Below are positions 1 through 9,333 of a DNA stretch of 64,000 nt, piece after piece. The translations under genes and the position numbers were made by a program. The DNA comes from an uncultured Litoreibacter sp. (GTDB taxonomy: Bacteria > Pseudomonadota > Alphaproteobacteria > Rhodobacterales > Rhodobacteraceae): contig CANNGL010000003.1 of assembly GCA_947504205.1 (NCBI GenBank), forward strand, positions 682,001 to 746,000, given 5' to 3'. Within the stretch, counting starts at the first letter, position 1; every line of letters starts with the position of its first letter. The notes under the pieces were generated by a model that searched no databases, was not told the origin of the DNA, and saw nothing but the letters and a program-made list of their open reading frames with translations.

Positions 1-1578
1 TTGGGGCCGGTTCGGGATGACTACCCAGCCAAACCACATGATCCGGGCTCGGGCCTGTGGTTGCCACCCGCATTGCTGGTGGTTCTGGTCGTCGTCATCG
101 GGGTCGCGCCATTTTTGGCTGAACCCTTCGTTAAGCTGGTTACAGCGTCAGTACTGGGAGAGGCCGCCGAAGTTCCGAAGGCCTATTTCAAAATCTGGCA
201 CGGGCTGGTTCCGGCACTCTTCATGTCTGTCGCGGCCGTTGTGGGCGGGCTTTTGTTGATGATGGTCTACAATCCGGCATTGCGGCTCTGGGATGGCACT
301 CCGCGCCCCGAGGCCAAGACCATTTTTGATGCGATCATAGCTGTTGCGGTGCGCAGCGCCCGAAAGGTGATCCACGCTTTGCATGACGGCGCATTTTCCA
401 GATATGGCGCCATCATGGCCGTAACAGTGATTGGGGCGGGCTACTATGCTTGGGTCACCGGATCGGTAGGTGAGGCGACGCGCGAGATGCAAACGGCAAC
501 GCCAATTCAAATGGCGGGCTGGCTGATGCTTGTAGGGGCGACGGGCGGTCTGGTTTTCCTTCACCGGGATCGTCTGTTGTCTCTCATCCTGATCGGGATC
601 GTCGGCTTGATGGTCTCTATCGGTTTCGTGCTGTTTAGTGCGCCTGATTTGGCGATGACGCAGTTCACCGTGGAAGTCGTGACGATCATCCTGCTGCTTC
701 TGGCCCTCAACTTCCTGCCCAATGCGACGCCAGTTGAAAGCAGTGTCCTGCGCCGGACCCGAGACAGCGTGATCGCGATTGCAGGGGGGCTCGCCACGAT
801 GGCCTTGTCCTACCACTATCTGCTGCGTGACGCAGTTACCTCGCCCATCTCGGAATTCCATCTGGCCAATTCCTATAAGGGTGGCGGAGGCACCAACGTC
901 GTTAACGTGATCCTCGTCGATTTTCGTGGGTTTGATACCTACGGCGAGATTATCGTGCTTGGGATCGCGGCGCTGCTGATTTACGCCCTGACCGAAACGT
1001 TGCTGAACGGGCCGGTGCGCGCGCGCCTGTTGAACCGAAAACCAGACCAACCAAGGGCCGGCGATATGCATCCGACCATGATGGTGGTGTTGACGCGTGT
1101 TATCATGCCGGTGGTTCTGATGGTCGGCTTCTATATCTTCCTGCGTGGGCACAACGAGCCGGGCGGCGGTTTTATCGCCGGTTTGGTCGTCTCGATCGCG
1201 GTCGTTATGCAGTACATGGCCAGCGGGTTCGCCTGGGCGTCAGCGCGTCAGCGCTACCCGTATCATGGCATCATTGGCTGCGGCGTTTTGATCGCGGGCC
1301 TGACAGGTATTGGATCGTGGTTTTTCAGCAAGCCATTCCTGACCTCGGATTTTACCTACGTGCGCATTCCACCATTCGAGAAGTTCGAGTTGGCCACCGC
1401 CGCCCTTTTTGATGTCGGTGTCTTCCTGGCTGTCGTCGGAGCGGTGATGTTGTCTCTGGAAAGTTTCTCCAGACTGGCACGCCGCGCGCATGTTACCGAT
1501 AGTGAGCACCCGATGGATATTGATCCTTCACGGGAGAACCTCGTCGAAGCGCAAAAGCTCGCGCAGGAGGGGCAGTAA
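1..1578 (+). CDS. mrpAB: Mrp Na+/H+ antiporter subunit A/B fusion, 3' part (5' end outside window)
   Basis: C-terminal part of the large MrpA subunit fused to MrpB, in the membrane complex that exchanges cytoplasmic Na+ for external protons. The open frame begins at base 1 without a credible start, so the gene continues upstream. Residues 1 to about 345 hold many hydrophobic helices of the MrpA C-terminal region, including the charged helix with SAPDLAMTQFTVEVVT. From about residue 356 (MHPTMMVVLTR) the sequence is a complete MrpB domain with NEPGGGFIAGLV. Fusion of A and B is common in alphaproteobacteria. The stop lies one base before mrpC, so all Mrp genes are probably one transcript. Confidence 0.95.
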   Translation: MGPVRDDYPAKPHDPGSGLWLPPALLVVLVVVIGVAPFLAEPFVKLVTASVLGEAAEVPKAYFKIWHGLVPALFMSVAAVVGGLLLMMVYNPALRLWDGTPRPEAKTIFDAIIAVAVRSARKVIHALHDGAFSRYGAIMAVTVIGAGYYAWVTGSVGEATREMQTATPIQMAGWLMLVGATGGLVFLHRDRLLSLILIGIVGLMVSIGFVLFSAPDLAMTQFTVEVVTIILLLLALNFLPNATPVESSVLRRTRDSVIAIAGGLATMALSYHYLLRDAVTSPISEFHLANSYKGGGGTNVVNVILVDFRGFDTYGEIIVLGIAALLIYALTETLLNGPVRARLLNRKPDQPRAGDMHPTMMVVLTRVIMPVVLMVGFYIFLRGHNEPGGGFIAGLVVSIAVVMQYMASGFAWASARQRYPYHGIIGCGVLIAGLTGIGSWFFSKPFLTSDFTYVRIPPFEKFELATAALFDVGVFLAVVGAVMLSLESFSRLARRAHVTDSEHPMDIDPSRENLVEAQKLAQEGQ

Positions 1579-1579
1579 C

Positions 1580-1936
1580 ATGGAACTTCTCGTTGCTTCT
1601 GCCATTGGCATCTTAACCGCCGCCGGTCTCTACCTGGTGATGCGTTTGCGCACTTTCCCGGTGATCCTTGGCGTCTCGCTGCTGACATATGCCGTGAATG
1701 TTTTTCTGTTCGCGTCTGGCCGTTTGGTGGTCGGTGCACCACCTATCCTGCGTGATGGCGTGAGCACCTATACTGATCCCTTGCCTCAGGCGTTGGTTCT
1801 GACGGCAATCGTGATTTCGTTCGGTATGACGGCCGTAGTCGTCATGATCGCTCTGGGCGCCTATCTGGGTTCCAATGATGATCGGATTGATGATCCCGTT
1901 CCGATGGATGAAGTCATCCCGGAGGATCCGTCATGA
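1580..1936 (+). CDS. mrpC: Mrp antiporter subunit C (NuoK-like)
   Basis: Small membrane subunit of the Mrp Na+/H+ antiporter, homologous to NuoK of complex I. The ATG at 1580 follows the mrpAB stop by one base and has a GGAGG-like site inside the mrpAB end; the track's longer start at 1490 would overlap mrpAB and is not needed. The 118-residue product has three hydrophobic helices and the family segment with TDPLPQALVLTAIVI. The 3' end overlaps mrpD by four bases (ATGA), which suggests translational coupling. Confidence 0.94.
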   Translation: MELLVASAIGILTAAGLYLVMRLRTFPVILGVSLLTYAVNVFLFASGRLVVGAPPILRDGVSTYTDPLPQALVLTAIVISFGMTAVVVMIALGAYLGSNDDRIDDPVPMDEVIPEDPS

Positions 1937-3474
1937 CCCATTGGATTGTCTTGCCCGTCATTCTGCCGGCCATCGTCGCCCCCTTTATCATCCTCGCTGC
2001 GCGGTATCATATCGGTATCCAGCGCGTGTTCTCGATTGTTGGTGTTCTGGCGTTGATCGGGATAGCTGCGGGCCTTGCGTGGCAAGCCTCTGACGGCACG
2101 ATAACGCTCTACCAGCTTGGAGATTGGGCAGCCCCTTTTGGCATTGTCCTGGTTGGGGACCGCTTGTCGACAGTGATGGTCCTGCTGACAGCGGTGCTCG
2201 CGCTCTTTGTCCTGCTATACGCAATCGGATCGGGCTGGGACGAACGCGGGCGACACTTTCACGCGCTTTATCAGTTCCAGTTGATGGGGATCATGGGGGC
2301 TTTCCTGACAGGAGACCTGTTCAACCTGTTTGTGTTCTTTGAAGTGCTGTTGATTGCGTCCTATGGCCTGATGATCCATGCTGGTGGGAACGAAAGACTT
2401 CGTGCAGGCGTGCAGTACGTCCTGTTCAATCTCTTGGGCTCAACGCTGTTTCTGTTCGCGCTAGGAGCGATCTATGCCGAAGCGGGCACGCTCAACATGG
2501 CCGACCTCGCTGTGCGTGTTCAGTCCATAGATGTTGGCGAAAGCGTTGGCATACGGGTTGCGGCGGTTCTGCTGATCTTGGTGTTTGCGATCAAAGCCGC
2601 GCTGGTCCCGCTGCACTTCTGGTTGCCCTCCAGCTATGCCGAAGCTCCGGCCCCTGTTGCCGCGCTGTTCGCTATCATGACCAAGGTCGGCGCCTATGCG
2701 ATTATCCGGGTCTACACGATTGTTTTCCCGCCCGACCTCGAGGTCACAGCGGGGCTGCACACAACATGGCTGCTTCCGGCCGCGCTTGTCTCGCTTGCGA
2801 TCGGCATGGTGGGCGTATTAGGGGCGAAGAAGCTGGATCGTCTGGTTGCTTTTGCTGTGATCGGATCGATGGGAATGGTGATGATCGCCATCTCGTTGTT
2901 CACGCCCGGCAGCATTGCGGCGGCACTCTATTACATCATCCATTCGACACTCTCGGCGGCCGCGTTGTTTTTGATCGTTGATCTGGTCCGCACCAGTCGC
3001 GCGCATCTTGGTCTAACGCTCGAACCTCCGGTGTCCGGTACGGTCCTGATTGCTGCACTGTTTTTCCTTGCCGCAATTGCCATGGCGGGCCTGCCACCGC
3101 TTTCGGGTTTTGTCGGAAAACTGCTGATCATGGATGCGGCCTTTTCGACCTCATCCATGGCGTGGATCTGGAGCGTTATCCTGATTTCGAGCCTGATCAG
3201 CGTTGTTGGTTTCTCGCGCGCGGGCAGTATCCTGTTCTGGAAAGCCCAAAGCGTGGAGCCAACTGACGAGGCCGAGGTTGTGGCGGGACCGGGGGCGCTA
3301 TCTTACATTGCGGTTGGCGGATTGCTGGTGCTTTTGACCGCGCATACGGTTTTTGCCGGGATTGGGCATCGATATATGCAAGCGACAGCGGCACAACTAT
3401 TTTCTCCTGAGCCCTACATATCGACCGTGATCGAGACGGCCGGTAAGCTCAGTGAACCAAAGGAGGGATATTAA
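1933..3474 (+). CDS. mrpD: Mrp antiporter subunit D (NuoL/M/N-like)
   Basis: Large polytopic subunit of the Mrp antiporter, related to the proton-pumping NuoL/NuoM/NuoN subunits of complex I. The 513-residue length is normal, with about 14 predicted membrane helices. Family motifs are visible, including GDLFNLFVFFEVLLIASYGL (the helix carrying a key glutamate) and the lysine helix before PLHFWLPSSYAEAPAPVAAL. It overlaps mrpC by four bases and ends one base before mrpE. Confidence 0.95.
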   Translation: MTHWIVLPVILPAIVAPFIILAARYHIGIQRVFSIVGVLALIGIAAGLAWQASDGTITLYQLGDWAAPFGIVLVGDRLSTVMVLLTAVLALFVLLYAIGSGWDERGRHFHALYQFQLMGIMGAFLTGDLFNLFVFFEVLLIASYGLMIHAGGNERLRAGVQYVLFNLLGSTLFLFALGAIYAEAGTLNMADLAVRVQSIDVGESVGIRVAAVLLILVFAIKAALVPLHFWLPSSYAEAPAPVAALFAIMTKVGAYAIIRVYTIVFPPDLEVTAGLHTTWLLPAALVSLAIGMVGVLGAKKLDRLVAFAVIGSMGMVMIAISLFTPGSIAAALYYIIHSTLSAAALFLIVDLVRTSRAHLGLTLEPPVSGTVLIAALFFLAAIAMAGLPPLSGFVGKLLIMDAAFSTSSMAWIWSVILISSLISVVGFSRAGSILFWKAQSVEPTDEAEVVAGPGALSYIAVGGLLVLLTAHTVFAGIGHRYMQATAAQLFSPEPYISTVIETAGKLSEPKEGY

Positions 3475-3475
3475 C

Positions 3476-3976
3476 ATGGCCAATGCTTTGCGATGGCTCA
3501 TGCCACACCCGCTTTTGACGCTGATCCTCGCTGTTGTCTGGGTGTTGCTCCAGAACGAAGTGTCTGCGGGCATGGTCGTGTTTGGCATTATCTTGGGCAT
3601 CATCATCCCGATGATCACATCAGCCTGGTGGCCAGACACGCCCAACAGCTTCCACATGGGACGGATGATTTCGTATAGCGTCGTGGTCCTTTGGGATATC
3701 TTGGTCGCGAATGTCCAGGTTGCTTGGATCGTTTTGACCAAACCCAACTCACAACTGCGTCCGGCTTGGATTGTGGTGCCGCTGGATCTTGTGCAGCCCG
3801 AAGCCATCACTATCCTTGCAGGCACCATAACGCTGACGCCCGGAACTGTGTCGGCGGACCTTTCCGACGAGGGCCACAGCCTGCTTGTGCATGTTCTGCA
3901 CACCGACGATCCTGATGGCGTCCGTGATGAGATCAAGTCGCGCTATGAAGCCCGCTTGAAGGAGGTGTTCGTATGA
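3476..3976 (+). CDS. mrpE: Mrp antiporter subunit E
   Basis: Mrp subunit E, 166 residues, with N-terminal membrane helices and a soluble C-terminal domain carrying the family signature LTPGTVSAD. I chose the ATG at 3476, one base after the mrpD stop and eight bases after GGAGG; the track start at 3452 would lie inside mrpD. The 3' end overlaps mrpF by four bases (ATGA). Confidence 0.94.
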   Translation: MANALRWLMPHPLLTLILAVVWVLLQNEVSAGMVVFGIILGIIIPMITSAWWPDTPNSFHMGRMISYSVVVLWDILVANVQVAWIVLTKPNSQLRPAWIVVPLDLVQPEAITILAGTITLTPGTVSADLSDEGHSLLVHVLHTDDPDGVRDEIKSRYEARLKEVFV

Positions 3977-4260
3977 GCATGGCTGAAGACTTCTTGAACT
4001 GGGCGCTGATCATAGCGTTCGTGTCGGTCGCACTGGCGCAGATCATGGCGATGATCCGACTTTGGATTGGACCAAGTACGGGCGATCGCATTCTGGCGCT
4101 TGATACCATGGTCGTGAATGCAATCGGCCTGATCGTGCTGCTGGGCATCGCGCAAGGTATGCGGATTTACTTCGAAGTGTCACTTCTGGTCGCCATGTTG
4201 GGGTTCGTCTCGACCGTGGCCTATGCGCGCTTCGTACTCAGAGGGGACATCATCGAATGA
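3973..4260 (+). CDS. mrpF: Mrp antiporter subunit F
   Basis: Small three-helix membrane subunit (95 residues) of the Mrp antiporter. The motif MIRLWIGPSTGDRILALD followed by a second helix is typical of MrpF/MnhF. It is coupled to both neighbours by four-base ATGA overlaps. Confidence 0.94.
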   Translation: MSMAEDFLNWALIIAFVSVALAQIMAMIRLWIGPSTGDRILALDTMVVNAIGLIVLLGIAQGMRIYFEVSLLVAMLGFVSTVAYARFVLRGDIIE

Positions 4261-4658
4261 GCTTTGCAGAAATCGGTGCCTTCGTTGTCGGAATTTGCCT
4301 GTTGATCGGGGCCTTCTTCGCGCTTGTGGGCTCCATAGGCCTGCTGAAATTCAATGACTCCATGACGCGACTTCATGCACCGACGAAAGTCGGAACGATT
4401 GGTGTCGGCATGTTGCTTCTCGCGTCGATGATCTATTCTTGGGTTTTCGGTGAAGGTTGGTCGATGCATGAACTTCTGATCATGTCGTTCCTGTTTGTGA
4501 CGGCTCCGATATCGGCGAACTTCATGGCTAAGGTGAACATTCACCGCCGTGCATGCGACACGCCACCGTCGCCGCCACGAGACGAGACATGGTCGACCCT
4601 GAACGTGCCGGAAGCAGATCGGGATATCGAAGAGACCGTGGAAACACCGGTCAATTGA
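4257..4658 (+). CDS. mrpG: Mrp antiporter subunit G
   Basis: Last Mrp subunit, 133 residues, with three membrane helices and the MrpG signature LLKFNDSMTRLHAPTK. It has a hydrophilic C-terminal tail of about 35 residues. Its stop overlaps the stop of the convergent gene at 4651 within the octamer tcaattga, so there is no room for a separate terminator. Confidence 0.94.
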   Translation: MSFAEIGAFVVGICLLIGAFFALVGSIGLLKFNDSMTRLHAPTKVGTIGVGMLLLASMIYSWVFGEGWSMHELLIMSFLFVTAPISANFMAKVNIHRRACDTPPSPPRDETWSTLNVPEADRDIEETVETPVN

Positions 4659-5100
4659 TCTGGATCTGCTGGCGCGTATAGCTTGCAGTTGCTGTGGTTC
4701 CGTCGTCGAAGAGAAGCTCCACATCAATGGTTTGAAGACTATCGAGCGGGGCCACTGCATACGGCAGATGCGTCTCAAGCTTCAGAGCATTTGGCTGCGC
4801 CTCCTCCCGCCAGCACGGCTCTGCCTGCCACACCTGCATCGGGCCACCGTTATAGGCGAAACGGATCTCTGAGATGCCGCAGCGATACGCCAGAATTGTC
4901 GTGAAATAGAGCAAGTCCTGACCTTCATAAGGTCGAATGGCGGCCCATTGTCCCTTAATCATCTCCAGAATTGGTTTGACCTCAGCAGAGGTTGTGAACG
5001 GCTTGGCGTTACCACCAATGATAACGGTCGGACTGGAGGTTTGCGCAGTAGCGGTTCCAAGAAGGGCACCAGACAGGATGAGGGCAATCGTGAATTTCAT
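4651..5100 (-). CDS. exported hypothetical protein
   Basis: Unrecognised exported protein of 149 residues. I place the start at the ATG at 5100 (MKFTIALILSGALLGTATAQ) because it gives a clean Sec signal peptide and is preceded by CAAAGGAGC at good spacing; the track start at 5151 adds 17 residues ahead of the signal. The mature part has two cysteines (YRCGISEI and EPCWREE) that could form a disulfide, and an aromatic-rich centre. I see no catalytic motif. It is convergent with mrpG, overlapping it by eight bases. Confidence 0.75.
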   Translation of the reverse strand: MKFTIALILSGALLGTATAQTSSPTVIIGGNAKPFTTSAEVKPILEMIKGQWAAIRPYEGQDLLYFTTILAYRCGISEIRFAYNGGPMQVWQAEPCWREEAQPNALKLETHLPYAVAPLDSLQTIDVELLFDDGTTATASYTRQQIQIN

Positions 5101-5232
5101 AAAACAGCTCCTTTGTGCGAAATTATCAGGGCAAATGTCCTGCAAAGGCAATGGTCGTGGAAATTTAGGACAGGTGGACTGTTTTGCCGCGGTGTTTCGG
5201 ATTAGAAAGGCTTAACAACAGCAGAGGCTTTA

Positions 5233-6303
5233 ATGGCAGCCCGCAAATCGAGCAAACCCAAGGTGCCGGCAAAACCAAAGGCACGCGCGAAGCGAAAGGC
5301 CGCTACGCCGCCAATGATGACCGACACATTCAATCTGATGGTTGTTGGTCAAAACGGGCGGCTGTCATTTGAGGCATTGTTGCTTGTGGCGTCTCTGCGT
5401 CATAGCTGCCCGGATTTCAAAGGCCGCGTCATCGTGGCGGAACCCCAGAAAAATGCTCGATGGGATGTCGATCCGACGATCCGGAATTCGGATGTTCGTG
5501 ATGCACTCGCAATGCTTGGGGCCGAAATCCTGCCGTTTGAAAACAAGGTGTTCGGCGGTGGATATCCGTACGGAAACAAGATCGAGGGCCTGCAGGTTCT
5601 GCCGGAAGGAGAGCCATTTCTGTTTCTCGACACCGACACGCTGATAACCGGAGACCTTGCAGCAGTTCCCTTTGATTTCGAGCGACCTACAGCGTCTATG
5701 AAACGAGAAAACACCTGGCCGCAGCTAGAACTTTACGGCCCCGGATATGCGCAAATTTGGGGGTCGCTTTACGACAAATTCGGCCTTGATTTCGAAAGTT
5801 CGCAGGACAGCAGCGCGCCCCACGAATACTGGCGCCGTTATCTCTATTTCAACGCCGGGTTCTTCTATTACAAATGCCCCAAGTTATTCGGGCAACGGTT
5901 TCTCGATTATGCCAAGGCGATCCGCGACGACCCACCTGTAGAGTTGGTTTGTCAGGAGATGCGTCCGTGGCTCGATCAGGTGGCCCTGCCACTGGTCGTT
6001 CATTCCTTTGGCGGAGGTCGCGTGGCGGAGGTTAGCGATCTCATGGACCACCAGACCACCTGCCACTATCGAGTGTTGCCTCTGCTCTATGCGCGTGAGC
6101 CAGACCGCGTGGTTGAGCTGTTGGAGACTGTCGCTGCGCCCAACAAGCTCAAGAAAGTTCTCAAGCAATATGAGCCAATGAAGCGCATGATCTTTCAGAA
6201 GCGCGGGCACAAAGTACGCGATATGTTTGATCGTGACGCGCTGCCCCGCAAGGAGCAGGCCATTCGCAACAAGATCAAGCGTGCGAACTTGTGGATGCGG
6301 TAG
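5233..6303 (+). CDS. glycosyltransferase-like protein with basic N-terminal tail
   Basis: Protein of 356 residues. The first 30 residues are Lys/Ala/Pro-rich and probably disordered. A globular domain then begins at about TFNLMVVGQNGRLSFEALLL. FLFLDTDTLITGDLAAVPFD at about residues 130-150 resembles the DxD nucleotide-sugar and metal-binding motif of GT8-like glycosyltransferases, and FNAGFFYYKCPKLFG resembles their acceptor-side loop. There is no signal peptide or membrane helix, so it is probably cytosolic. AGAGG lies a few bases before the ATG. No polysaccharide genes are adjacent, so the acceptor is unknown. Confidence 0.7.
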   Translation: MAARKSSKPKVPAKPKARAKRKAATPPMMTDTFNLMVVGQNGRLSFEALLLVASLRHSCPDFKGRVIVAEPQKNARWDVDPTIRNSDVRDALAMLGAEILPFENKVFGGGYPYGNKIEGLQVLPEGEPFLFLDTDTLITGDLAAVPFDFERPTASMKRENTWPQLELYGPGYAQIWGSLYDKFGLDFESSQDSSAPHEYWRRYLYFNAGFFYYKCPKLFGQRFLDYAKAIRDDPPVELVCQEMRPWLDQVALPLVVHSFGGGRVAEVSDLMDHQTTCHYRVLPLLYAREPDRVVELLETVAAPNKLKKVLKQYEPMKRMIFQKRGHKVRDMFDRDALPRKEQAIRNKIKRANLWMR

Positions 6304-6343
6304 CCAAACGGAGCGCTGCCGCGCATTCTTGATGCTCGGGACG

Positions 6344-6652
6344 TCAGCGCGCGGCTTTTTCTGCCAGACCTGATTGACCTTGGCGGCGTTCAAGCTCTAC
6401 CTCAACATCAGCCAAGCTGATGTCACGCGAAGCAAGCATGACCAGCAGATGGTAGAGCACATCGGCGGCTTCCGAGGTCAGGCGAGCCTGATCGCCTTTG
6501 GTGGCCTCGATAATGGCCTCAATAGCCTCTTCACCAAATTTTTCGGCGCATTTCTCTGGACCCTTCTGCAGCAGTTTGGCGGTCCATGATTCATCCGGAT
6601 CGGCGTTTTTGCGTGCCGCAATCGTGTTTGCGAGTTCGTACAGGATACTCAT
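6344..6652 (-). CDS. hisE: phosphoribosyl-ATP diphosphatase
   Basis: Second enzyme of histidine synthesis: hydrolyses phosphoribosyl-ATP to phosphoribosyl-AMP and pyrophosphate. The 102-residue length is normal for free-standing HisE. The MazG-like motif [14 protein letters not shown] and the following [12 protein letters not shown] supply the acidic metal ligands. It overlaps the upstream hisF stop by four bases and is the last gene of the minus-strand his cluster. Confidence 0.96.
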   Translation of the reverse strand: MSILYELANTIAARKNADPDESWTAKLLQKGPEKCAEKFGEEAIEAIIEATKGDQARLTSEAADVLYHLLVMLASRDISLADVEVELERRQGQSGLAEKAAR

Positions 6653-7413
6653 GCGTCCAACCTCATGTTGAGGCCTGCTGCGGCCATATGGGCCTTCGCC
6701 TCGGCTATGGTGAAATCACCAAAATGGAAAATGGAGGCCGCCAGAACCGCATCGGCCCCGCCCTTGGTCACGCCTTCGACAAGGTGGTCGAGCGTGCCGA
6801 CGCCGCCTGAGGCAATAACCGGAACAGAAACGGTATCGGAGATGGCTCTGGTCAGCGGCAGATTGAAGCCCGCGCGGGTGCCGTCACGGTCCATAGAGGT
6901 CAAAAGAATTTCGCCTGCCCCCTTTGCAACAACCGTTTCAGCAAACTCGATTGCGTCGATACCCGTGGGTTTGCGTCCGCCGTGGGTGAAGATTTCCCAC
7001 TTGCCGGGGCTCGTCGTTTTGGCATCGATAGCGACAACGATGCATTGGGATCCAAACCGATCAGCCGCATCGCGCACCACATCCGGATCAGCGACAGCGG
7101 CAGAGTTGAAACTGACCTTGTCGGCCCCGGCCAGAAGCAGTTTGCGCACATCGTCATGTGTTCTAACGCCGCCGCCAACGGTCAGCGGGATGTAACATGC
7201 CTCAGCCGTTCGTGTGACGACGTCAAACATGGTGCCGCGGTTCTCATGGGTCGCGTTTATGTCGAGAAAGCAGAGTTCATCCGCGCCAGCCGCGTCATAG
7301 GCTTTTGCCGCCTCCACGGGATCGCCAGCGTCGATCAGGTCGACGAAATTGACGCCTTTGACAACGCGGCCGTCTTTCACGTCGAGACAAGGTATGATGC
7401 GCGTTTTCAACAT
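6649..7413 (-). CDS. hisF: imidazole glycerol phosphate synthase, cyclase subunit
   Basis: Cyclase half of imidazole glycerol phosphate synthase, which uses ammonia from HisH to close the imidazole ring and release AICAR. The 254-residue (beta/alpha)8 barrel shows the N-terminal catalytic Asp in [18 protein letters not shown] and the second Asp region in [14 protein letters not shown], with two phosphate-binding half-barrel repeats. It lies between the DUF302 gene on the opposite strand and hisE, which it overlaps. Confidence 0.97.
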   Translation of the reverse strand: MLKTRIIPCLDVKDGRVVKGVNFVDLIDAGDPVEAAKAYDAAGADELCFLDINATHENRGTMFDVVTRTAEACYIPLTVGGGVRTHDDVRKLLLAGADKVSFNSAAVADPDVVRDAADRFGSQCIVVAIDAKTTSPGKWEIFTHGGRKPTGIDAIEFAETVVAKGAGEILLTSMDRDGTRAGFNLPLTRAISDTVSVPVIASGGVGTLDHLVEGVTKGGADAVLAASIFHFGDFTIAEAKAHMAAAGLNMRLDA

Positions 7414-7532
7414 AAGCGTTTGATCCTTTGGCGGCGGTTTAGCGCCATTCCGGCGTCGATGCCAGAGAAGTGACTGGAACCCGGGTGAACTTCGCGTGTT
7501 AATCTGAGTAATGAATTAGAGGAGACTTTACG

Positions 7533-7979
7533 ATGCGCCGACTGCTTCTTTCCGCGTTTGTTTTAATAGGATTTGCGATACCCGCCATGGCCACTGATCT
7601 GATTAAGGTTAAAACTGATAAATCTGTAGCTGAGGCGATGGATGCGCTGGAGGCGGCGGTCGGAAATGCCGGGGCCACTGTGTTCGCACGTATTGATCAT
7701 CGCAAAGGCGCTGAGAGTGCCGGTTTGGAGATGGACTTCGCGGAAACTCTGATCTTTGGAAACCCCAAACTTGGCACACCTGCGATGAATGCCGATATTC
7801 GCGCGTCGCTCTATCTTCCTCTGAAGGTTGCAGCTTACGCAGCACCTGAAGGTGGTGTTGTCCTGACATATGAGGACCCGGCGGAGATGTTTGACGATCT
7901 GGAAATCCCTGCAGATGCTGAATTCGTAGCCAAGATGCAGGGCGCTCTAAAGAAGCTGACAGAAGCGGCTGCGAATTAG
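7533..7979 (+). CDS. exported DUF302 domain protein
   Basis: Exported 148-residue protein with a signal peptide (MRRLLLSAFVLIGFAIPAMA) and one DUF302 domain: an alternating beta/alpha fold with HRKGAESAGLEM and the central IFGNPKLGTPAM motif, which is diagnostic of the family. The function of DUF302 is not established. AGAGGAG precedes the ATG at good spacing. It sits on the plus strand between hisF and the DUF2867 gene and ends two bases before that gene's stop. Confidence 0.9.
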   Translation: MRRLLLSAFVLIGFAIPAMATDLIKVKTDKSVAEAMDALEAAVGNAGATVFARIDHRKGAESAGLEMDFAETLIFGNPKLGTPAMNADIRASLYLPLKVAAYAAPEGGVVLTYEDPAEMFDDLEIPADAEFVAKMQGALKKLTEAAAN

Positions 7980-7981
7980 GT

Positions 7982-8461
7982 TCACGCTGCGATCTGGCCC
8001 GGGGTGGCGTCGGCCACACGGGCCAGAGCATTTCTGGCAATCAGAATGTGAAACGGCATGATGGCGGCCAGATAGGCGCGCCCGGCGATGTTGTGCGGGT
8101 GTACCCATGTCGCCAGCGAGACTTGACCATGCTCTGACAATACCGAAACCCGGAAATTCAGATGGCTGTCATCGAAACCGGCGATCAGCTCTTGCTCGGT
8201 TTCGCTTTCGACCGGAAAAATCCCAACGATGTCATCTGCTTCGGGGGGATCGTTGCGCAGCCCGAACGGTGTGGTCAAGAGGCGTCGCAAAGCGACAAGC
8301 CCCTGCGCCCAACCTGGGAAATCTGTTATGATTTCAGCGGCCTGTCGGGGTGGCAGATCCGATGCGACGGCATAGCAGTCAAGAAAATCGCCAGTCATCT
8401 TACGCGCGTGCAACGCGCTGGAGTTGGGAAGGTCAATGGCTCGAACGCGTGATAGGCGCAT
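7982..8461 (-). CDS. DUF2867 domain protein
   Basis: Cytosolic-looking protein of 159 residues belonging to the DUF2867 family. It shows the segment around FPGWAQGLVALRRLLTTPFG and the C-terminal HPHNIAGRAYLAAIMPFHIL with an aromatic turn. Function is unknown. It lies immediately downstream of hisA (four bases apart, same strand) and is probably co-transcribed with it, but nothing in it suggests a role in histidine synthesis. Confidence 0.85.
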   Translation of the reverse strand: MRLSRVRAIDLPNSSALHARKMTGDFLDCYAVASDLPPRQAAEIITDFPGWAQGLVALRRLLTTPFGLRNDPPEADDIVGIFPVESETEQELIAGFDDSHLNFRVSVLSEHGQVSLATWVHPHNIAGRAYLAAIMPFHILIARNALARVADATPGQIAA

Positions 8462-8465
8462 TGGA

Positions 8466-9188
8466 CTAGCTCCTGAGGGTTGTGAGGGCCTCGCTGAGAT
8501 CTATCGCCCCATCGTAGAGCGCACGTCCGGAAATGGCACCATCAAGCGGTGCGCCACAATCGCGCAGGGCGATCAGATCATCCAGCGATGACACGCCGCC
8601 AGAGGCGATCACCGGGATCGAAACCGCGTTTGCCAAAGCGGCCGTGGCCTCGATATTTGGGCCTTGCATCGCCCCGTCGCGATTGATGTCCGTGTAAATG
8701 ATTGCCGCAATGCCCGCGTCCTCGAATTGGCGCGCTAAGGCGGTGACTTCGACGTCGGTCTCTTCCGCCCAGCCTTTCGTGGCGACCATGCCGTTGCGCG
8801 CGTCGATGCCCACAGCCACATGTCCTGGAAAGCTTCGGGCGGCCTCGCGCACCAAATCCGGGTTTTCGACGGCAACCGTGCCAAGGATGACCCGTTCCAG
8901 ACCTTTGTCCAACCAGCCTTCGATGGTGGCCATATCGCGTATGCCACCACCTAGCTGGGCCGGTATTTTGGTGGCCTTGAGGATGGTTTCAACAGGAGCT
9001 GCATTTACCGGCTCACCTGCAAAAGCGCCATTGAGATCAACAAGATGCAGCCATTCGCACCCGGCCTCCACAAATGCCAGAGCTTGAGCCGCCGGGTCAT
9101 CATTGAAGACTGTCGCTTGCTCCATTTCGCCCTTGTACAAGCGAACGCATTGTCCGTCCTTGAGGTCGATTGCGGGGTAAAGGATCAT
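8466..9188 (-). CDS. hisA: phosphoribosylformimino-AICAR phosphate isomerase
   Basis: Isomerase of histidine biosynthesis converting ProFAR to PRFAR. I set the start at 9188 ([20 protein letters not shown]), giving 240 residues, the usual length; the track's start at 9362 adds 58 unrelated residues and overlaps the opposite gene. The barrel has the catalytic Asp in AIDLKDG and the second acid region in [15 protein letters not shown]. Part of the minus-strand his cluster with DUF2867 just downstream. Confidence 0.96.
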   Translation of the reverse strand: MILYPAIDLKDGQCVRLYKGEMEQATVFNDDPAAQALAFVEAGCEWLHLVDLNGAFAGEPVNAAPVETILKATKIPAQLGGGIRDMATIEGWLDKGLERVILGTVAVENPDLVREAARSFPGHVAVGIDARNGMVATKGWAEETDVEVTALARQFEDAGIAAIIYTDINRDGAMQGPNIEATAALANAVSIPVIASGGVSSLDDLIALRDCGAPLDGAISGRALYDGAIDLSEALTTLRS

Positions 9189-9333
9189 GGTGCGCCCTGT
9201 TCTGAATGTCCCAGTTTTGAGTTCTATTCCATGATTTTCCCCGTGACGAAAGAGGGCAATGGACCCCACGTCATGGTTGATTGCAAAGCGCGACCTCCGC
9301 AAAACTGATTGCAGATAAAGGGAGGAAAAACCT

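Noticed and set aside
148-1152. 334-residue minus-strand ORF inside mrpAB
   Set aside because: Shadow of the mrpAB frame; composition is His/Gln/Arg-rich and lacks any domain.
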